A stretch of DNA of 64,000 bases from Chelydra serpentina. Taxonomy: Eukaryota > Chordata > Testudines > Chelydridae. Below, in pieces: positions 35,755 to 47,678 of this stretch (its first letter is position 1; the number at the start of each line of letters is the position of its first letter). Under the pieces are notes generated by a model. The model had not been told where the DNA came from. It saw only the letters and a list, made by a program, of their open reading frames with translations, and ran no database searches. The position numbers were made by a program, and so were the translations under genes. Where the stretch lies: positions 36,060,501 through 36,124,500 of the forward strand of contig JBAIAC010000023.1 in assembly GCA_037349315.1 (NCBI GenBank). The letters run 5' to 3'.

Positions 35755-36352
35755 CAGTAACTCCTCACTTAATGTTGTAGTTATGTTCCTGAAAAATGTG
35801 ACTAAGCGAAATGATGTTAAACGAATCCAATTTCCCCATAAGAATTAATGTAAATAAGGGGGTTAGGTTCCAGGGAATTTTTTTTCACCATGAACTAGCA
35901 CTCCACTGAGCCCTCAAGGGTTAACTCTCACACTCTACAAGCCAGCAGGAAAGGAGGGAGGGCAGAGATATGTTTCAGAGATAGAGATACGCATTTCCAA
36001 CTAGATATCAAGAGTGGGTTCAGAAGTACACTGCCTTGTTAATTAGATCAGCAAGCCCGCAGCTGCAGCTCCCTCCCTCGTGTGTCCCCCCTGCTCTATG
36101 GAATATGGGGTAAGCAAGGTGCAGGAGGACATTAGCCCCCCTCTTCTTCCCCTCCCACCGACACAACAAGAAGGCAGGAGTCTCGGAGAGCAGCACATGG
36201 TAGTGGGGAAAGGGACAGCTAAACTGCCATTAATAGCCTGCAAACATTAGAATGGTGCATTTCACAACTGTAAACGAGCATGTTCCCTAATTGATCAGCA
36301 ATGTAAGAATGAAACAACGTTAACTGGGACGATTTTAAGTGAGGCGTTACTG
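35755..36352. mobile_element. Tigger/pogo-like mariner non-autonomous element
   Basis: The first 18 bases, cagtaactcctcacttaa, match the reverse complement of the last 18 with one mismatch. TA dinucleotides flank both sides (35753-35754 and 36353-36354), the target of the Tc1/mariner superfamily. The TIR wording (cagtaactcctcactt) fits the pogo/Tigger group. The 598-bp interior has no transposase and contains a purine/pyrimidine-biased stretch at 36060-36200. Confidence 0.8.
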
Positions 36353-36414
36353 TAATCTTGTTTTACTTTTACCATAAACCAACATAGTGCTTTGATTGAA
36401 GTGGAATTAGAGTA

Positions 36415-36533
36415 GGGTGACCAGATAGCAACTGTGAAAAATTGGGATGGGGGTGAGGGGTAATAAGAGCCTATATAAGAAAAAGCCCCCAATATCAGGA
36501 CTGTCCCTATAAAATCGGGACATCTGGTCACCC
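36415..36533. mobile_element. 119-bp mini-MITE with TA target
   Basis: Inverted ends share gggtgaccagat exactly (left start; reverse complement of atctggtcaccc at the right). TA flanks the element at 36413-36414 and 36534-36535. The interior aaattgggatgggggtg pairs partly with the right side. It is 60 bp from the Tigger-like element. Confidence 0.75.
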
Positions 36534-36535
36534 TA

Positions 36536-37871
36536 GGGATAATAGGTGCCTTAGAGTAACAAGCTGCTGTGTGTTGTCTCTTTAAAGAAGCAGTGAACTT
36601 GATAAGGTTTTGTGAGTGTTACAGTAAGAAGGAACTGAATTGTAGAAAGAGATCTTTAAGAAACTCAGGAACAGGGGGTTCACTAACTTGCTTGTAGGCA
36701 AGGTTTGGACTAGTAGAGTCCTGAAGAATTTGCTGGCAAGGCAGACAGCTGATGACTCGGAGCTCACGTATAGCTTAGCAACAGAAAAGCTCTCATTTGC
36801 TAAGGCTGAGAGGGGTAGCACAGTGGCTCACGGATCTGGGAACCCCAGCAGAACTTCACGGACTGTTACCATGGTGATAAGCTCAATATAAGAATCTATG
36901 CAATCAAACAGGGTCCAATATAATCCACCTTTTAAAAAGACCTGAGATACAGCATTCTCTGTGACCTTTGAAAAAACCACCGCCACAACATGACTGTTAA
37001 ATAACATTCAAGATGAATTATGGTGGTTTCCGAGTAGAAAATCAGCTATAAAATCAGCTGGGTTGAACTTTTGCTGAATATGTTTTTATTTGTATTACTT
37101 TACACTAACAATATGAGACTGATCTTCCAAAACACTTTTCTCTCTTTGTTTTCTTTTAAAAACCCCAGAGCAAGAACATTTGTGCTAGGGAAGAAAAGCC
37201 TCACAGATGAATGGCTTTGTACATACACGGATAAAACTGCCTGAAATAGCTTTGTTTTGAAACAATCATTGTCTCTTAGGAATTTTAGTTATTCTGTTGG
37301 AAGATAACTCAACATTTTACTGTGCCTTTTAAAGTAGTTATTTACTTAGGAAGTGAAGAGAAAAAGAAAAGAAGTTTCATCACTAAATTGATTTTGCAGC
37401 TGTGACCATCTCAAGCCGGAAAAGGGGTGAAAGCGGGTGAAAGACAGGATTACATTCCACCCCAACTCCAAACTGACATTCAGAAATTGTCCCCAAATTA
37501 TCTGCATATGGAAAGATTTTATTTGGAGATTCCTGATTGTTTAAAAAGCTGGCTACAGTCTAATGGTATGTGTACACTTCAGATGTAATTTTCAGATTGG
37601 GTAGACTACACTAGATAGATTTGACTGAACTAGCATGTTCCCAGTGGGTGGGAGGCAGTACCGGTTAGCTGCCAGAGTACAATCCAGTCCAAGACCCCTG
37701 TGTGTACGCGAGCGTTGAATGTCTTAACAGTTAAACAACATTGTGTAGATGAATCCAGGAATTCACAATGAACAAACACAGTTTCAGGAGAGACCATTTT
37801 GTATACTGAAATATGGTACGCTATATTTTCTTGGTGTTTTAACTTATGTTTAGTGCCTGCATCTCCCATTT

Positions 37872-37875
<4 letters not shown>
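36536..37875. other. unique sequence, one possible MITE relic
   Basis: At about 37563-37770, gtatgtgtacacttcagatg and later acattgtgtagatg faintly resemble Harbinger-type ends, but I could not define an element. No gene seen. Confidence 0.4.

Positions 37876-37910
<35 letters not shown>
37876..37910. repeat. (AC)n microsatellite
   Basis: About 17 uninterrupted AC units, long enough to be polymorphic in length. Confidence 0.97.
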
Positions 37911-37914
<4 letters not shown>

Positions 37915-38793
37915 GGGGGAGAATAGCTTTGTACTGGAAAACAGCCCAAGCTGTGATGTTTGGATCTGGAGCCCGAACCAAATAGCCCCAAAGTCTGAAG
38001 GGGCCTGATCTGGTGCCTTGGTTCATCTTATCTCTATAAAAAGGTCCAAGCAGCAAAATTCAGATTACTTCTCCACAGTCCAACAGGGTCTGGTATGCTG
38101 GTTTGGATCCATCTCAGACTATTTCAAAATTTCAAGTCTGCAATTGAATTTCCCCACGTTCCCATTTGCCCTGCTCTCTACCTGCTATAGTAACTATATT
38201 ACATAGTGCCATAAAATGAAAAAAAAAGATGCGAAATTAGCAAGTGCACAGAGACCTTACTATTTCCAGAATGGTTATGCAACACCCTTCCTCTCCCCAC
38301 CCCCCATTGTGCTATTTCACTCTATGATGTGCACATGTTCGAACGCTATCTTGCATGTGTGCATGGTTACACCTCTGCTTTTTTTCCACTAGGTGCTGCA
38401 GTCTTTGACTTACTGCTCTTTCCTTCATGCATCTCTTCTGAAGAAAGTTCCGTGGTAGGTACATCATTACTAACGGTCTATTCTATTTCCAGCAGAAATT
38501 TAAAATCACCTTTTTGTCCCTTTTGCAGTCCACCCACTGACACAGCACCTCCTCACAGTTCTCTCCCACACACAGAGCTCATGAAATGACACTCCTAACC
38601 CATATGGGTACGATGAATGGTTGGTATTCACCTCTGTTACACAGGACCGGCTCGCTCGAGGGTTTGTAGTGGGTGACAGAGTAGCCACTTGTTCACTAGT
38701 TCAAATGTCATTTAGGATGGCAAGGACTGAAGATTGTCTAACTGAGTCAACGGTAACTCACAAATGCTCAGGATTGACAGTCTTATTGGCACC
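37911..38793. other. unique sequence, nothing recognised
   Basis: No gene or repeat that I can support. Confidence 0.45.
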
Positions 38794-38808
38794 CTTAGCA
38801 GAGAGGTG

Positions 38809-38984
38809 ACAAAGAGTCCTGTGGCACCTTATAGACTAACAGACGTATTGGAGCACAAGATGCATCTGAAGAAGTGGGTATTCACCCACGAAAGCTTATG
38901 CTCCAATATGTCTGTTAGTCTATAAGGTGCCACAGGACTCTGTCGCTTCTACAGATCCGGACTAACACGGCTCCCCCTCTGATA
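38809..38984. mobile_element. Penelope-like foldback copy (copy C) with 15-bp target duplication
   Basis: The 15-base sequence cttagcagagaggtg flanks the element perfectly (38794-38808 and 38985-38999). Inside, the left arm (acaaagagtcctgtggcacc, tagactaacagacgtattgg) is the inverted copy of the right arm (ctccaatatgtctgttagtc, ggtgccacaggactctgt). The plus-strand middle holds an intact hammerhead-like core, and the tail is agatccggactaacacggct. The layout parallels copy B, but the turn-around point differs, so the two arose by separate events. Confidence 0.85.
38866..38903 (+). ncRNA. hammerhead-ribozyme-like motif (copy C)
   Basis: CTGAAGA at 38866-38872, extra A, stem II GTGGGT/ACCCAC with loop ATTC, GAAA at 38890-38893, short stem III GC-TTAT-GC, and TC at 38902-38903. 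The 38 bases equal the motif on the minus strand of copy B, while the flanks differ. Known hammerheads need these same boxes. Whether this one cleaves is not shown by sequence alone. Confidence 0.55.
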
Positions 38985-39108
38985 CTTAGCAGAGAGGTGG
39001 CTGGAAGTACTCTAGAGAGATATTGATTAGGGAGGCGTGTGTGTCCAAAATGAGCATCTATGTAACACTAAGATGTACTGATGGGCAGCCTCTAAATGAC
39101 AGATAGAG

Positions 39109-39339
39109 CAGTGATTCTCAAACTTTTGTACTGGTGACCCTTTTCACATAAAAAGCCTCTGAGTGTGCCCCCCCCCCTTTATCAATTAAAAACACTTTTT
39201 AATATATTTAACACCATTATAAATACTGGAGGCAAAGTCAGGTTTGGGGTGGAGGCTAACACCTCGTGACCCTCCCCCCCCCGATGTAAGAACCTCACGA
39301 TGCCCTGAGGGGTCCCAACCCCCAGTTTGAGAACCCCTG
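39109..39339. mobile_element. non-autonomous hAT MITE, 231 bp
   Basis: The left end cagtgattctcaaacttttg and the right end cagtttgagaacccctg are inverted relative to each other, a pattern common to hAT MITEs of amniotes. The flanks agatagag and ggagagag form a diverged 8-bp duplication. The interior is C-rich in two runs (about 39168 and 39275). Confidence 0.75.
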
Positions 39340-40454
39340 GGAGAGAGAGATAGGACAGATATACCTAAATGTAGGATTTATGCCTACTTTAGAAAGTTAT
39401 ATCTTGTTAGAATGGAAAGCCAGCCACAAAAAGCGGCTTTTCGTGGGCCTTTTGCTTCAATAATTAATCCCAAAAAACAACCTCTCTGCAGACACACGAG
39501 TGAAATACATTCCTAACAGGCCTCACTTTGGCCTTTTTTCACTCCAAGATGTTGAACATGAGATTAGTCATTCCCCTTAGAACAAACATTAGTCTAGTGG
39601 AGCTGCTTTCTCGGGGGGGAGGGGGGAGGAGAAAAAGAAAAAACAAACTCCTGCTCATCATCTTCCTTCAGCTTTTCTCTAACAGTCACTGTGGCAATAT
39701 CCGTTTAAGTTTAGAAAGCATATTGTTACAGGATGTGTGGGAACCGCAAATACCATCTGAGGCCAAGTTACAGTAAATCCTATTCTTAGTGTCGCTAATG
39801 GAAGTACTTCCTTCTCATCAGAAAAGTAAAAGAAAGTAGGCCCATTAATTTTTCACTCACTGCTGCAATAAAAAGGCACTTTACAAGGGAAAAAATGACT
39901 CCAATAAGTTACCTGAGGCATTCTCTGCTTCAATATATTTCAGTGTCGGGAGGATTGAAATTAGCTCCGTCTATAAATGGTCAATGCCCAAGCTCTGCAT
40001 AGTGTTTTAAGGATACCATAAATATGACTTCAATTTTTGGTCTATATTTATGTTCATGTTTTCACATTATTTGTTATTAAGGACACACATTGCAATAAAA
40101 GGCTAATCATTTACTACTGCTGTCCATGAGCATTGTGTATAATACAGTAGAATAAATCAGAAAAAAAACACATTTGCCCTTAATGTGAATTTAATATGAC
40201 AAGGGATATTATATGTTTCACTTGATCTGACTATTTACACTTCTTATGCCTGGTTTTCCTGACCTACACCAGAACAAAGCAGGAGTAAATCCTTTGAAGT
40301 CAATGGATTTAAGCTAATGTAAATGCAGTGCAAGTCAGAAGAGAATCAAGCCTTCTGTATCATGAATTCATTCTCTATTCATTGTAATAGCATTAATGTA
40401 AATGAACTGGTTTGATATTCTTAAGGCTATTATATAGATATATGTGTAATTTAT
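39340..40454. other. AT-rich unique sequence
   Basis: No gene or repeat recognised. The stretch 39990-40240 is notably AT-rich and could be a conserved non-coding candidate, but nothing here proves that. Confidence 0.4.
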
Positions 40455-40660
40455 GTCATGTTTTCTAGTTTTTGGAGCAGGAGACTGTTAGTCAGGACTC
40501 CTGGATCCAATCCTTGTTCTGACCGACTGAGCTACTGAGGACACAGAAGTCCCACAATCCCCTTTTGGTGTCATGGAGAGTTATGGCTGCTCAGATATCT
40601 CAGGATCAGTCAATCACTTTGTATTTCAGTTTCCTCAGGATAGTCTGGGGGGTTCTTTTT
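40455..40660 (+). repeat. MIR-type CORE-SINE, diverged
   Basis: Head-like part tttggagcaggagactgtta, gtcaggactcctggatccaa and a late atttcagtttcctcaggata follow MIR order with an altered middle. Confidence 0.5.
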
Positions 40661-41644
40661 TAAATGGGATAATATCAGGGCATCTTTAGTATTAAGCCAG
40701 ACTATGCTCAGTACCAAATGAGAGAAGCATATTTTGTAAATGCGAAGTGAATTCAGTGCTCATGAAAGGTGCCATCTTGTCAGCTCTGGAAGTTAACATC
40801 TGGTCTGCCACCGGGACAAGTGCAGCAGGTGGCATTGTTACCCTGGAATTTGACTTTCCTGCATGTACCCCAGAATTTGATAATACCGCAGTCAGCAATT
40901 TTGTATGTTCAAACGCTGCCAGCTGAAAACCAAACATCACATAGCTAGGAAAATCTTAGGGGAGGAGACAAGGTCAGACAGCTGCGTACTTGCAGTTTGT
41001 TCATCAGAATGGGAGGATGGCACAGAAAGTTAACAAGGATGGAAGAGCATGAGTAAACAGCGGCCTTGGTTTTAAGTGCCCCTGACGCATCGTTGTTATG
41101 ACTAGAAATGTTTTGATGATCAGAGATGAGTAGTTTTGCTGAAATTAGGAGAACCGGTGACCCACTGAAGTCACTATAGATTAGGTGCTTTGTTTGAATG
41201 AAAGATTAGGCGAAAGAATATGCTTTGGAGCAGTCCAAGGAAGCTTTCTTTGGGCAAGGATCTGACAGTTAAGTTCCCCTGGAGCAGCCCCCTCCCCTCC
41301 CCCCCCCCGAACGCGGATTCCTCAAAACCATTTTTTAACTCTAGATAAATATACTTGTTTTAACATGCGCTAACCCTGCTGCAACAGCATGTGCGCTCAC
41401 GCACCTGAGACTTAATAAAAAAGTAGTTTTAGGTGAAAGCGCGCTTGTTTATATCAATTATTTATCAGACAGATTGATTTATTCCTGACCCCACCTGGAG
41501 AGAAACAGTTAAGTTCCCACCGCGTTGGGGTTCTGAGAAACCCCAGGTAACAGCATCCATGCAAGCTTCCACTCAATGTGCCTCAGCCTGAACATGGAGG
41601 GATCACTTCTAGAGGAAAGAGTAATTCCGTTTCCGTGTCCCTTC
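40661..41644. other. unique sequence with a pyrimidine tract
   Basis: A C-rich run lies near 41290-41310. No gene seen. Confidence 0.45.
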
Positions 41645-42497
41645 ATAGAATCATAGAATCTCAGGGTTGGACGGGACCTCAGGAGGTCATCTAGTCCAAC
41701 CCCCTGCTCAAAGCAGGACCAACCCCAACTAAATCATCCCAGCCAAGGCTTTGTCAAGCCTGACCTTCAAAACCTCTAAGGAAGGAGATTCCACCACCTC
41801 CCTAGGTAACCCATTCCAGTTCTTCATCACCCTACTAGTAAAAAAGTTTTTCCTAATATCCAACCTAAACCTCCCCCTCTGCAACTTGAGACCATTACTC
41901 CTTGTTCTGTCATCTTCTACCACTGAGAACAGTCTAGATCCATCCTCTTTGGAACCCCCTTTCAGGTAGTTGAAAGCAGCTATCAAATCCCCCCTCATTC
42001 TTCTCTTCTTCAGGCTAAACAATCCCAGTTCCCTCAGCCTCTCCTCATAAGTCATGTGCTCCAGCCCCCTAATCATTTTTGTTGCCCTCCGCTGGACTCT
42101 TTCCAATTTTTCCACATCCTTCTTGTAGTGTGGGGCCCAAAACTGGACACAGTACTCCAAATGAGGCCTCACCAGTGCCGAATAGAGGGGAATGATCACG
42201 TTCCTCAATCTGCTGGAAATGCCCCTACTTATACAACCCAAAATGCCATTAGCCTTCTTGGCAACAAGGGCACACTGTTGACTCATATTCAGCTTTTCGT
42301 CCACCGTAACCCCTAGGTCCTTTTCTGCAGAACTGCTGCACAGCCATTCGGTCCCTAGTCTGTAGCAGTGCATGGGATTCTCCGTCCTAAGTGCAGGACT
42401 CTGCACTTGTCCTTGTTGAACCTCATCAGATTTCTTTTGGCCCAATCTTCTAATTTGTCTAGGTCCCTCTGTATCCTATCCCTACCCTCCAGCAATC
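41645..42497 (-). mobile_element. CR1 LINE 3' fragment (antisense)
   Basis: On the minus strand this runs from within the reverse transcriptase C-terminal region through the end of ORF2 to a typical CR1 3' end. The plus strand begins atagaatcatagaatctcag, the reverse complement of the CR1 terminal octamer-type repeat (attctatg). It is 5'-truncated at about 42497. It is less degraded than the copy at 1.9 kb, with one clear frameshift, so it is of intermediate age. Confidence 0.92.
41729..42497 (-). pseudogene. CR1 ORF2 C-terminal region
   Basis: Minus-strand translation starts with [19 protein letters not shown], the region just after the RT active site, then FNKDKC. It changes frame near 42390 and continues for about 220 codons to the stop. 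CR1 C-terminal signatures include [47 protein letters not shown] and [13 protein letters not shown]. The endonuclease and RT catalytic motifs lie upstream and were lost by 5' truncation, so no activity is possible. Confidence 0.9.
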
Positions 42498-45400
42498 CTG
42501 GGTCTCTCTGCAGAGATCACCAACCCATCCAGTAGGAATTAGAGTGAGACTAGTGCTCCATTTCAAAGACCACCCCTCAGAAAATGGTGACTTTCGGTCT
42601 CTACTGGTCTGGAAGAACATCAGCAGCCTACAGGTGAAGGTTCAGGAGCCTGTTACCAATCATTTGAGCCATTCAATGCCATGTGTATACATTTCTGATC
42701 CATGTCGTAATTTGTATAACAGGATAGAAACACACAGTTCCAAATAGCCAAAGGTCTTGTAGCTTAGCCTTGGATGGATTTCTTTCCTATCAAAAAGGAT
42801 GGGAGCTATTATTAAGCATTACAACTAGTGATAACAAATCATAGTAAAAAAACAGCTAGGACCAAATTGTGCCTAGCCACTGCATGAGTAATTGCCTGGG
42901 GGTCCTGGCATGAGGAGTGGGCCTGCCGACACTGGTCTAACTCTGATCCCATTGAAGTCAATGGGAACAATAAGGTGAGTACTACATTTTGATATCACCA
43001 AAAGAAACTCCAACCTGCACAAGGGCCATGTCTGCTAGTAGTATCTGCACTTGAAGCACAGAGGCTACTCCCTCATGGTGCTCCCCAAAAGGTCCAAGTC
43101 CCCCCAAAGCATGACAGAAGGAGACAGGGCCATGGCGCTTTTACACAAAAGGTAACAAATGGAAAGAGATATGTCGAGAGAAAAACAACTCTAGAGCCAC
43201 CTTGTACAGATTAGTGATAATACCCTAGAATTTAGGGCTATAGTGGAATTATGTGACCCATATAAGTTTCCCCAAAAGAGGTTGTTCACTGCAAAGTACA
43301 GAGATTTGACCGATAAACTGAGGCACTGACATGAATAAATAGTACATTTAGATCCCAGGGAACCCTGTTTCTTGTTGCAGCATAATATTGTAGTGAAGAC
43401 TGAAAGTCATCATAAAAAAAACCCACTTTGTTATGTCTGCATTTTCTTATATAGGTCAAGTAGGTTAGTAGGAGACTACCAGCAAAAGTGCTATAAACAG
43501 AAATATATTGTGGTTTATGCATTTGGCAAGCTGTTGGTGTTAAATGTCACAATATTTCACCTGACAAATTCTCCTTTACATTTCCTCTCTTCAGTGAATA
43601 AGAAGAGCATAAGACTAAGAAAAAAGAAAAGGAAAGGCACAAACGAAAGGACGAAAAAGATTTCTTTCTGACCCTGTACTGCAGAGCTCTGCTTCCCTGG
43701 TTTTGGCTAAAGACAAGGCTTGGAAGACTTCTGGTGAGCACGAGAGACAGGCCCTGACCCTCTAAGTTCATATGCTCCAGAAGAGTTTAATTGTTGTCAA
43801 TTTAAATTCAAGACGACCTTGTGCAGCTCCATCTAAACCACTCATTCATTGTTAAAATGAGCTCTCTCCTTCCCATTCATCAAGGTACTGGAACAGGATA
43901 ATCAAGTGGGTTCACCAGTACATGATCTCCAAATAGGCCCTCAACGGGCCAAAAATCTTGAACTGTATTAGTTCTGATACTGGCCTGTCTTACAGAAGCT
44001 GAGCAGGAGGGATTCAGTCATGATATCTTCACAGAAGCAGAATTACAGAGTAATTATCCCTTTCTGATATAAATAAATTAGAGTGATAAAAAGGGAAGAT
44101 CATAGCTAAATCTAGCTGAAAATTTCCAACATTTCAAATATGCATCAACTTCCCCCAACTGAAAACCAAAAATATTTAGCCAATATTTTTGGGGTATTTT
44201 ATTCTGTTCCAATCATAGCAAGACTGCAGGACAGCAGTATGTTTGCATCTGTAATGAAGGACACTTGAATTGTATGATTAAACCAAACTGGTCTTATATA
44301 TTTTTTCTGTGTGGAATGCCATTTAAATATTTGTATTAAAAAAATAAAACAAATGAGTCATGCAATGCAGTGAACACAGTCTAATTAAAATATATAGTTC
44401 CACCTTTCTTTTAGCATTCAATCTGAGAAAACGATTCAGCTTTTTAATGTCCATCATTTTGGCATTTTCAGATGCTTTGTTTTAAAGATGACAATCAGAC
44501 ACAGAACTAACGCTTTCCTTCAGTCATTCAGTTACTTGTTTCTTTTGTGGGGGTTTTTGTTTTTAAAGGGGGCCAGCTGCTTTGTCAAATGTCAAAAATA
44601 AGTCTTACCATAACAAAGCAGAAAATAAAATATTCCAGGAAGCACATTGTCATGGAGGTTCTTTAAAACCATAAAGGGGTAAGATCTTCATCTCCATTCA
44701 CATGGGTTAACTTTCATTAAAGTTAATGGGAATTGCACCCCTACATCAAAGAAAATACACTGAGTGCTCTGCCTCTTCTTTTTAGCTTTAGCCTTATGGA
44801 ATAAGCATACAAATAACTTATCATCCAAGGAAGAAACTACATAAAGGTGAACTTATTTAGTGATCATCAGCTTCCTCTGGAACACAGGAGTGATTTTGGA
44901 GGTCCACAAACATTTTCTCATTGGCATTACTCATGTGCTTAAAATTAAGCATGTGCTTAAGTGCTTTTATAAATCAGGCACTTACATTCAAACACATTAG
45001 CCAAATGTCCAGTTTGCAAAGGAAATGCCTAATGCCCAGTAAGGATTTCAGTTTGGAAATCTAGAGGTTAATTGACATCTCAGTGACCTCATATCCACAG
45101 TAAAAACTTTCAACATGAAAAATGTAATCTCTGTAAATATTGTAATTAAAGACAAAGTTGTTTTCACAATTGTCAGGGAAAGAGTGCAAAATTACTCGGG
45201 AGGGAAGAAATTAAAGCAAACAGAGCTGTAGGAAAATAGTCTCATGTTAAATATCAAACAAAAATAAAAACTGCCTGTGAAAAATCCACAAATAAATACT
45301 CATAATGCATTTGCAAATGCATTATCCTCTCAGGTTTCATAATTCGGTGAGAGTGCGATTAGTTAACAGTGGTGTTATTATAAAATTACACATAGTGGCT

Positions 45401-46245
45401 GGCAGGTTTTGAAACTACTCCAGAAACCAAAGTTTGACATTACACAACTATTGTATTTGGGTATTTGGCAACAGGAAATCTGGCTGATGATAACTGAGTT
45501 GTACCGAGCCCTGCAGCAGGCATTGAGAAACTGTGTCCATTAAATCTGCAGATGGCAAAGTAGATATGCGATTACAGCTGCACACATGAGGATATGACAT
45601 CTATGCCTATATTCATCTCATGGCTGGTTTCACATGACTCATTCAGCCTTTCTTCTGTTACATGAAAGGGAATCTAAGTAGCAAGACCTCTGGTGATTTT
45701 TAAATGGGTCCAAACCTGCCATGGTCTACATTTAAGGAGTAAACAGAGTAAAAAGATAGTCATCACATTCTTAAAGTTATCATGTCATGGAGTTGTATAA
45801 ACCCACCGGTATCCAGGCAAATCCTATGTATATTTCGTTATATGCATTTCCTATGCAATCCTGTTAAAACATACAGGCAGAAGTGCCCAGAATATGACAA
45901 GCCGATCAAATGTATTTACACACGCATACACACACAGGAGACAACATCAGCAGATGTTATTCCAGCTATTGGTAATGAAATAGAATACTTAAGTAAATAA
46001 ATGAACACAAACCTGCAGCACTGTCTGTTTTACAAAGATAAGCTGACAATTTCAGCAAAATTCAAATGTGCCCACAGGCAGTGGAGGATATGGGAGAAAT
46101 TTCCTGGCTCTCTGCTGCACAAGGAGAGCATTCACAGAGTAGGGTTGCGTAAGTTACATTGGGTATGGGTCAGCGTGGTTCACAAGAGCCTTTCCTTTGG
46201 ATATGAATCACCACTGTTCAGGAGTAAGGCCCCTTGTGCTTGCTC
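42498..46245. other. AT-rich unique sequence
   Basis: No gene. Phrases such as cccattgaagtcaatgggaa (42949) and taaagttaatgggaattgca (44717) may be remnants of old sauropsid repeats. Open frames up to 99 codons have no domain. Confidence 0.45.
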
Positions 46246-46248
46246 TTA

Positions 46249-46540
46249 GGGCTGGTCTACACTATGGAGGGGGGGGGTCGATGTAAGGTACGCAACTTCA
46301 GCTACGTGAATAACGTAGCTGAAGTCGACATACGTCGCTTGACTTACCTCGCCCTGAGGACGCTGCAATGTCGAAGGCTGCCACTCCCCCGTCGACTCCG
46401 CTTCGTGTTGGGGTGGATTACCGGCGTCGACGGGGAGTGCGTTCTGGGATCGATTTATCGCGTCTAGATTAGACGCAAAAAATCGATCCCCAAAAGATCG
46501 ATTGCTACCTGCTGAATCGGCGGGTAGTGTAGATATAGCC
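46249..46540. mobile_element. CpG-rich Harbinger MITE (copy 1)
   Basis: Starts gggctggtctacacta and ends tagtgtagatatagcc, imperfect inverted repeats. TTA flanks both sides (46246-46248 and 46541-46543), the PIF/Harbinger target. The interior has a 13-bp perfect hairpin (acttcagctacgt and acgtagctgaagt around gaata) and a second foldback with gcgtcta and tagacgc. It is rich in CpG. The 292-bp unit is the same family as 56254-56543, which lies in the opposite orientation. No transposase. Confidence 0.85.
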
Positions 46541-46659
46541 TTAGTCAGAGCTTCAGATAAATGCTCAAAGTGGAACTCTATTGAAGACAAAGTTTTTCAT
46601 CCTGTTCTCTGGAGAAAATCACAAGACGTTTCATAGGATTTTGATGCAAAAGAGCAGAG

Positions 46660-46870
46660 TAGCATCTATAGGCCCTAACAGAGGTAGATAAAAGGCCCCA
46701 TTTTGCTAGACTCCATAAAACACATAGCAAGAGACAGGCCCTGCTCTGAAGAGCTTGCAATCTAAACAGACAAGACAGACAATGAGTGGGGGCAGAAAAA
46801 GAGGCAGAGAGGTGTAATGTGACTAAGACACACAACCCATAAGTGGCAGAGCCAGGCATAGAATCCAAAA
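46660..46870 (-). repeat. CORE-SINE with MIR-type core and long tail
   Basis: Antisense order: agacaggccctgctctgaag, agcttgcaatctaaacagac (tail side), then gaggcagagaggtgtaatgt and aagtggcagagccaggcata (core side). It links the tail pieces seen alone at 11.3, 18.9 and 23.4 kb to a MIR-type core. Confidence 0.72.
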
Positions 46871-47164
46871 TAAAAGCTGAAAAAGTTTTGCAAAGCATTT
46901 GGAGGAAAAATGTGGGTTTTGGTAAACTTTCAGGGTTTTTTTTGGGGGGGGGGGCGGGGAATCCCAACAATGTCTTTAATCAAAACGCCATTTTTTGTTC
47001 ATTTTGTTCAATTCATAAACAAATGTTTCTGTGAAAACATCTTGACCAGACCTAACATCAGCCCTTTGGGGATGCTCTCATTTGGGTCTATGCGCCACAT
47101 TAACTAATGTTTGGGAGATGAAAGCTAAAGCATATATACCAACAACTGTTGCCCTGACATTTCA

Positions 47165-47595
47165 TCTCGGGAGGTATGCTGCCTGCCGGGGGCCCGTATC
47201 CGAGACGTTACGGAGTTATTGTCAAGGATTATCCGGCCCTCTGACTACTACCCCATGCTACTCATCCATGTGGGCACAAATGATACTGCAAAGTGTGACA
47301 CTGAGCAGATCAAGAGTGACTACAGGGCTCTGGGTGTACGGGTGAAGTTTGGAGTGCAGGTGGTATTCTCTTCGATCCTTCCTGTCAAAGGTAGGGGCAC
47401 GGGCAGAGACAGGTGCATCGTGGAGGTGAATGCCTGGCTGCGAAGATGGTGTCGCCAGGAGGGCTTTGGCTCCCTCGACCACGGGATGCTAATCCAGGAG
47501 AACTGCTAGGCAGAGATGGCGTTCACCTTTCGAGGAGGGGAAAGACCCTATTTGGATACAGACTGGCTAACCTAGTGAGGAGGGCTTTAAACTAG
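47165..47595 (+). pseudogene. CR1 ORF1 remnant, esterase-like domain
   Basis: Starts in frame with SREVCCLPGARIRDVTELL, and continues RPSDYYPMLLIHVGTND. The GTND string fits the GxND block of the SGNH/GDSL esterase-like domain described in CR1 ORF1 proteins. A frameshift near 47500 moves the reading frame. The last part, LLGRDGVHLSRRGKTLFG, holds the GDGxH-like block around the catalytic His, and the frame ends RRALN before the stop. The N-terminal part with the expected GDS motif is missing because of 5' truncation. Confidence 0.8.
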
Positions 47596-47678
47596 GTTCG
47601 ACGGGGACAGGTGAGCAAAGCCCACAGGTAAGTGGAGAACATGGGGACCTGGGAGATGGGTCGGAAATAGGAGGGAGC

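Noticed and set aside
37558..37770. Another Harbinger-type MITE
   Set aside because: Only short gtacact/gtgtagat resemblance; no matching ends or target duplication could be defined.
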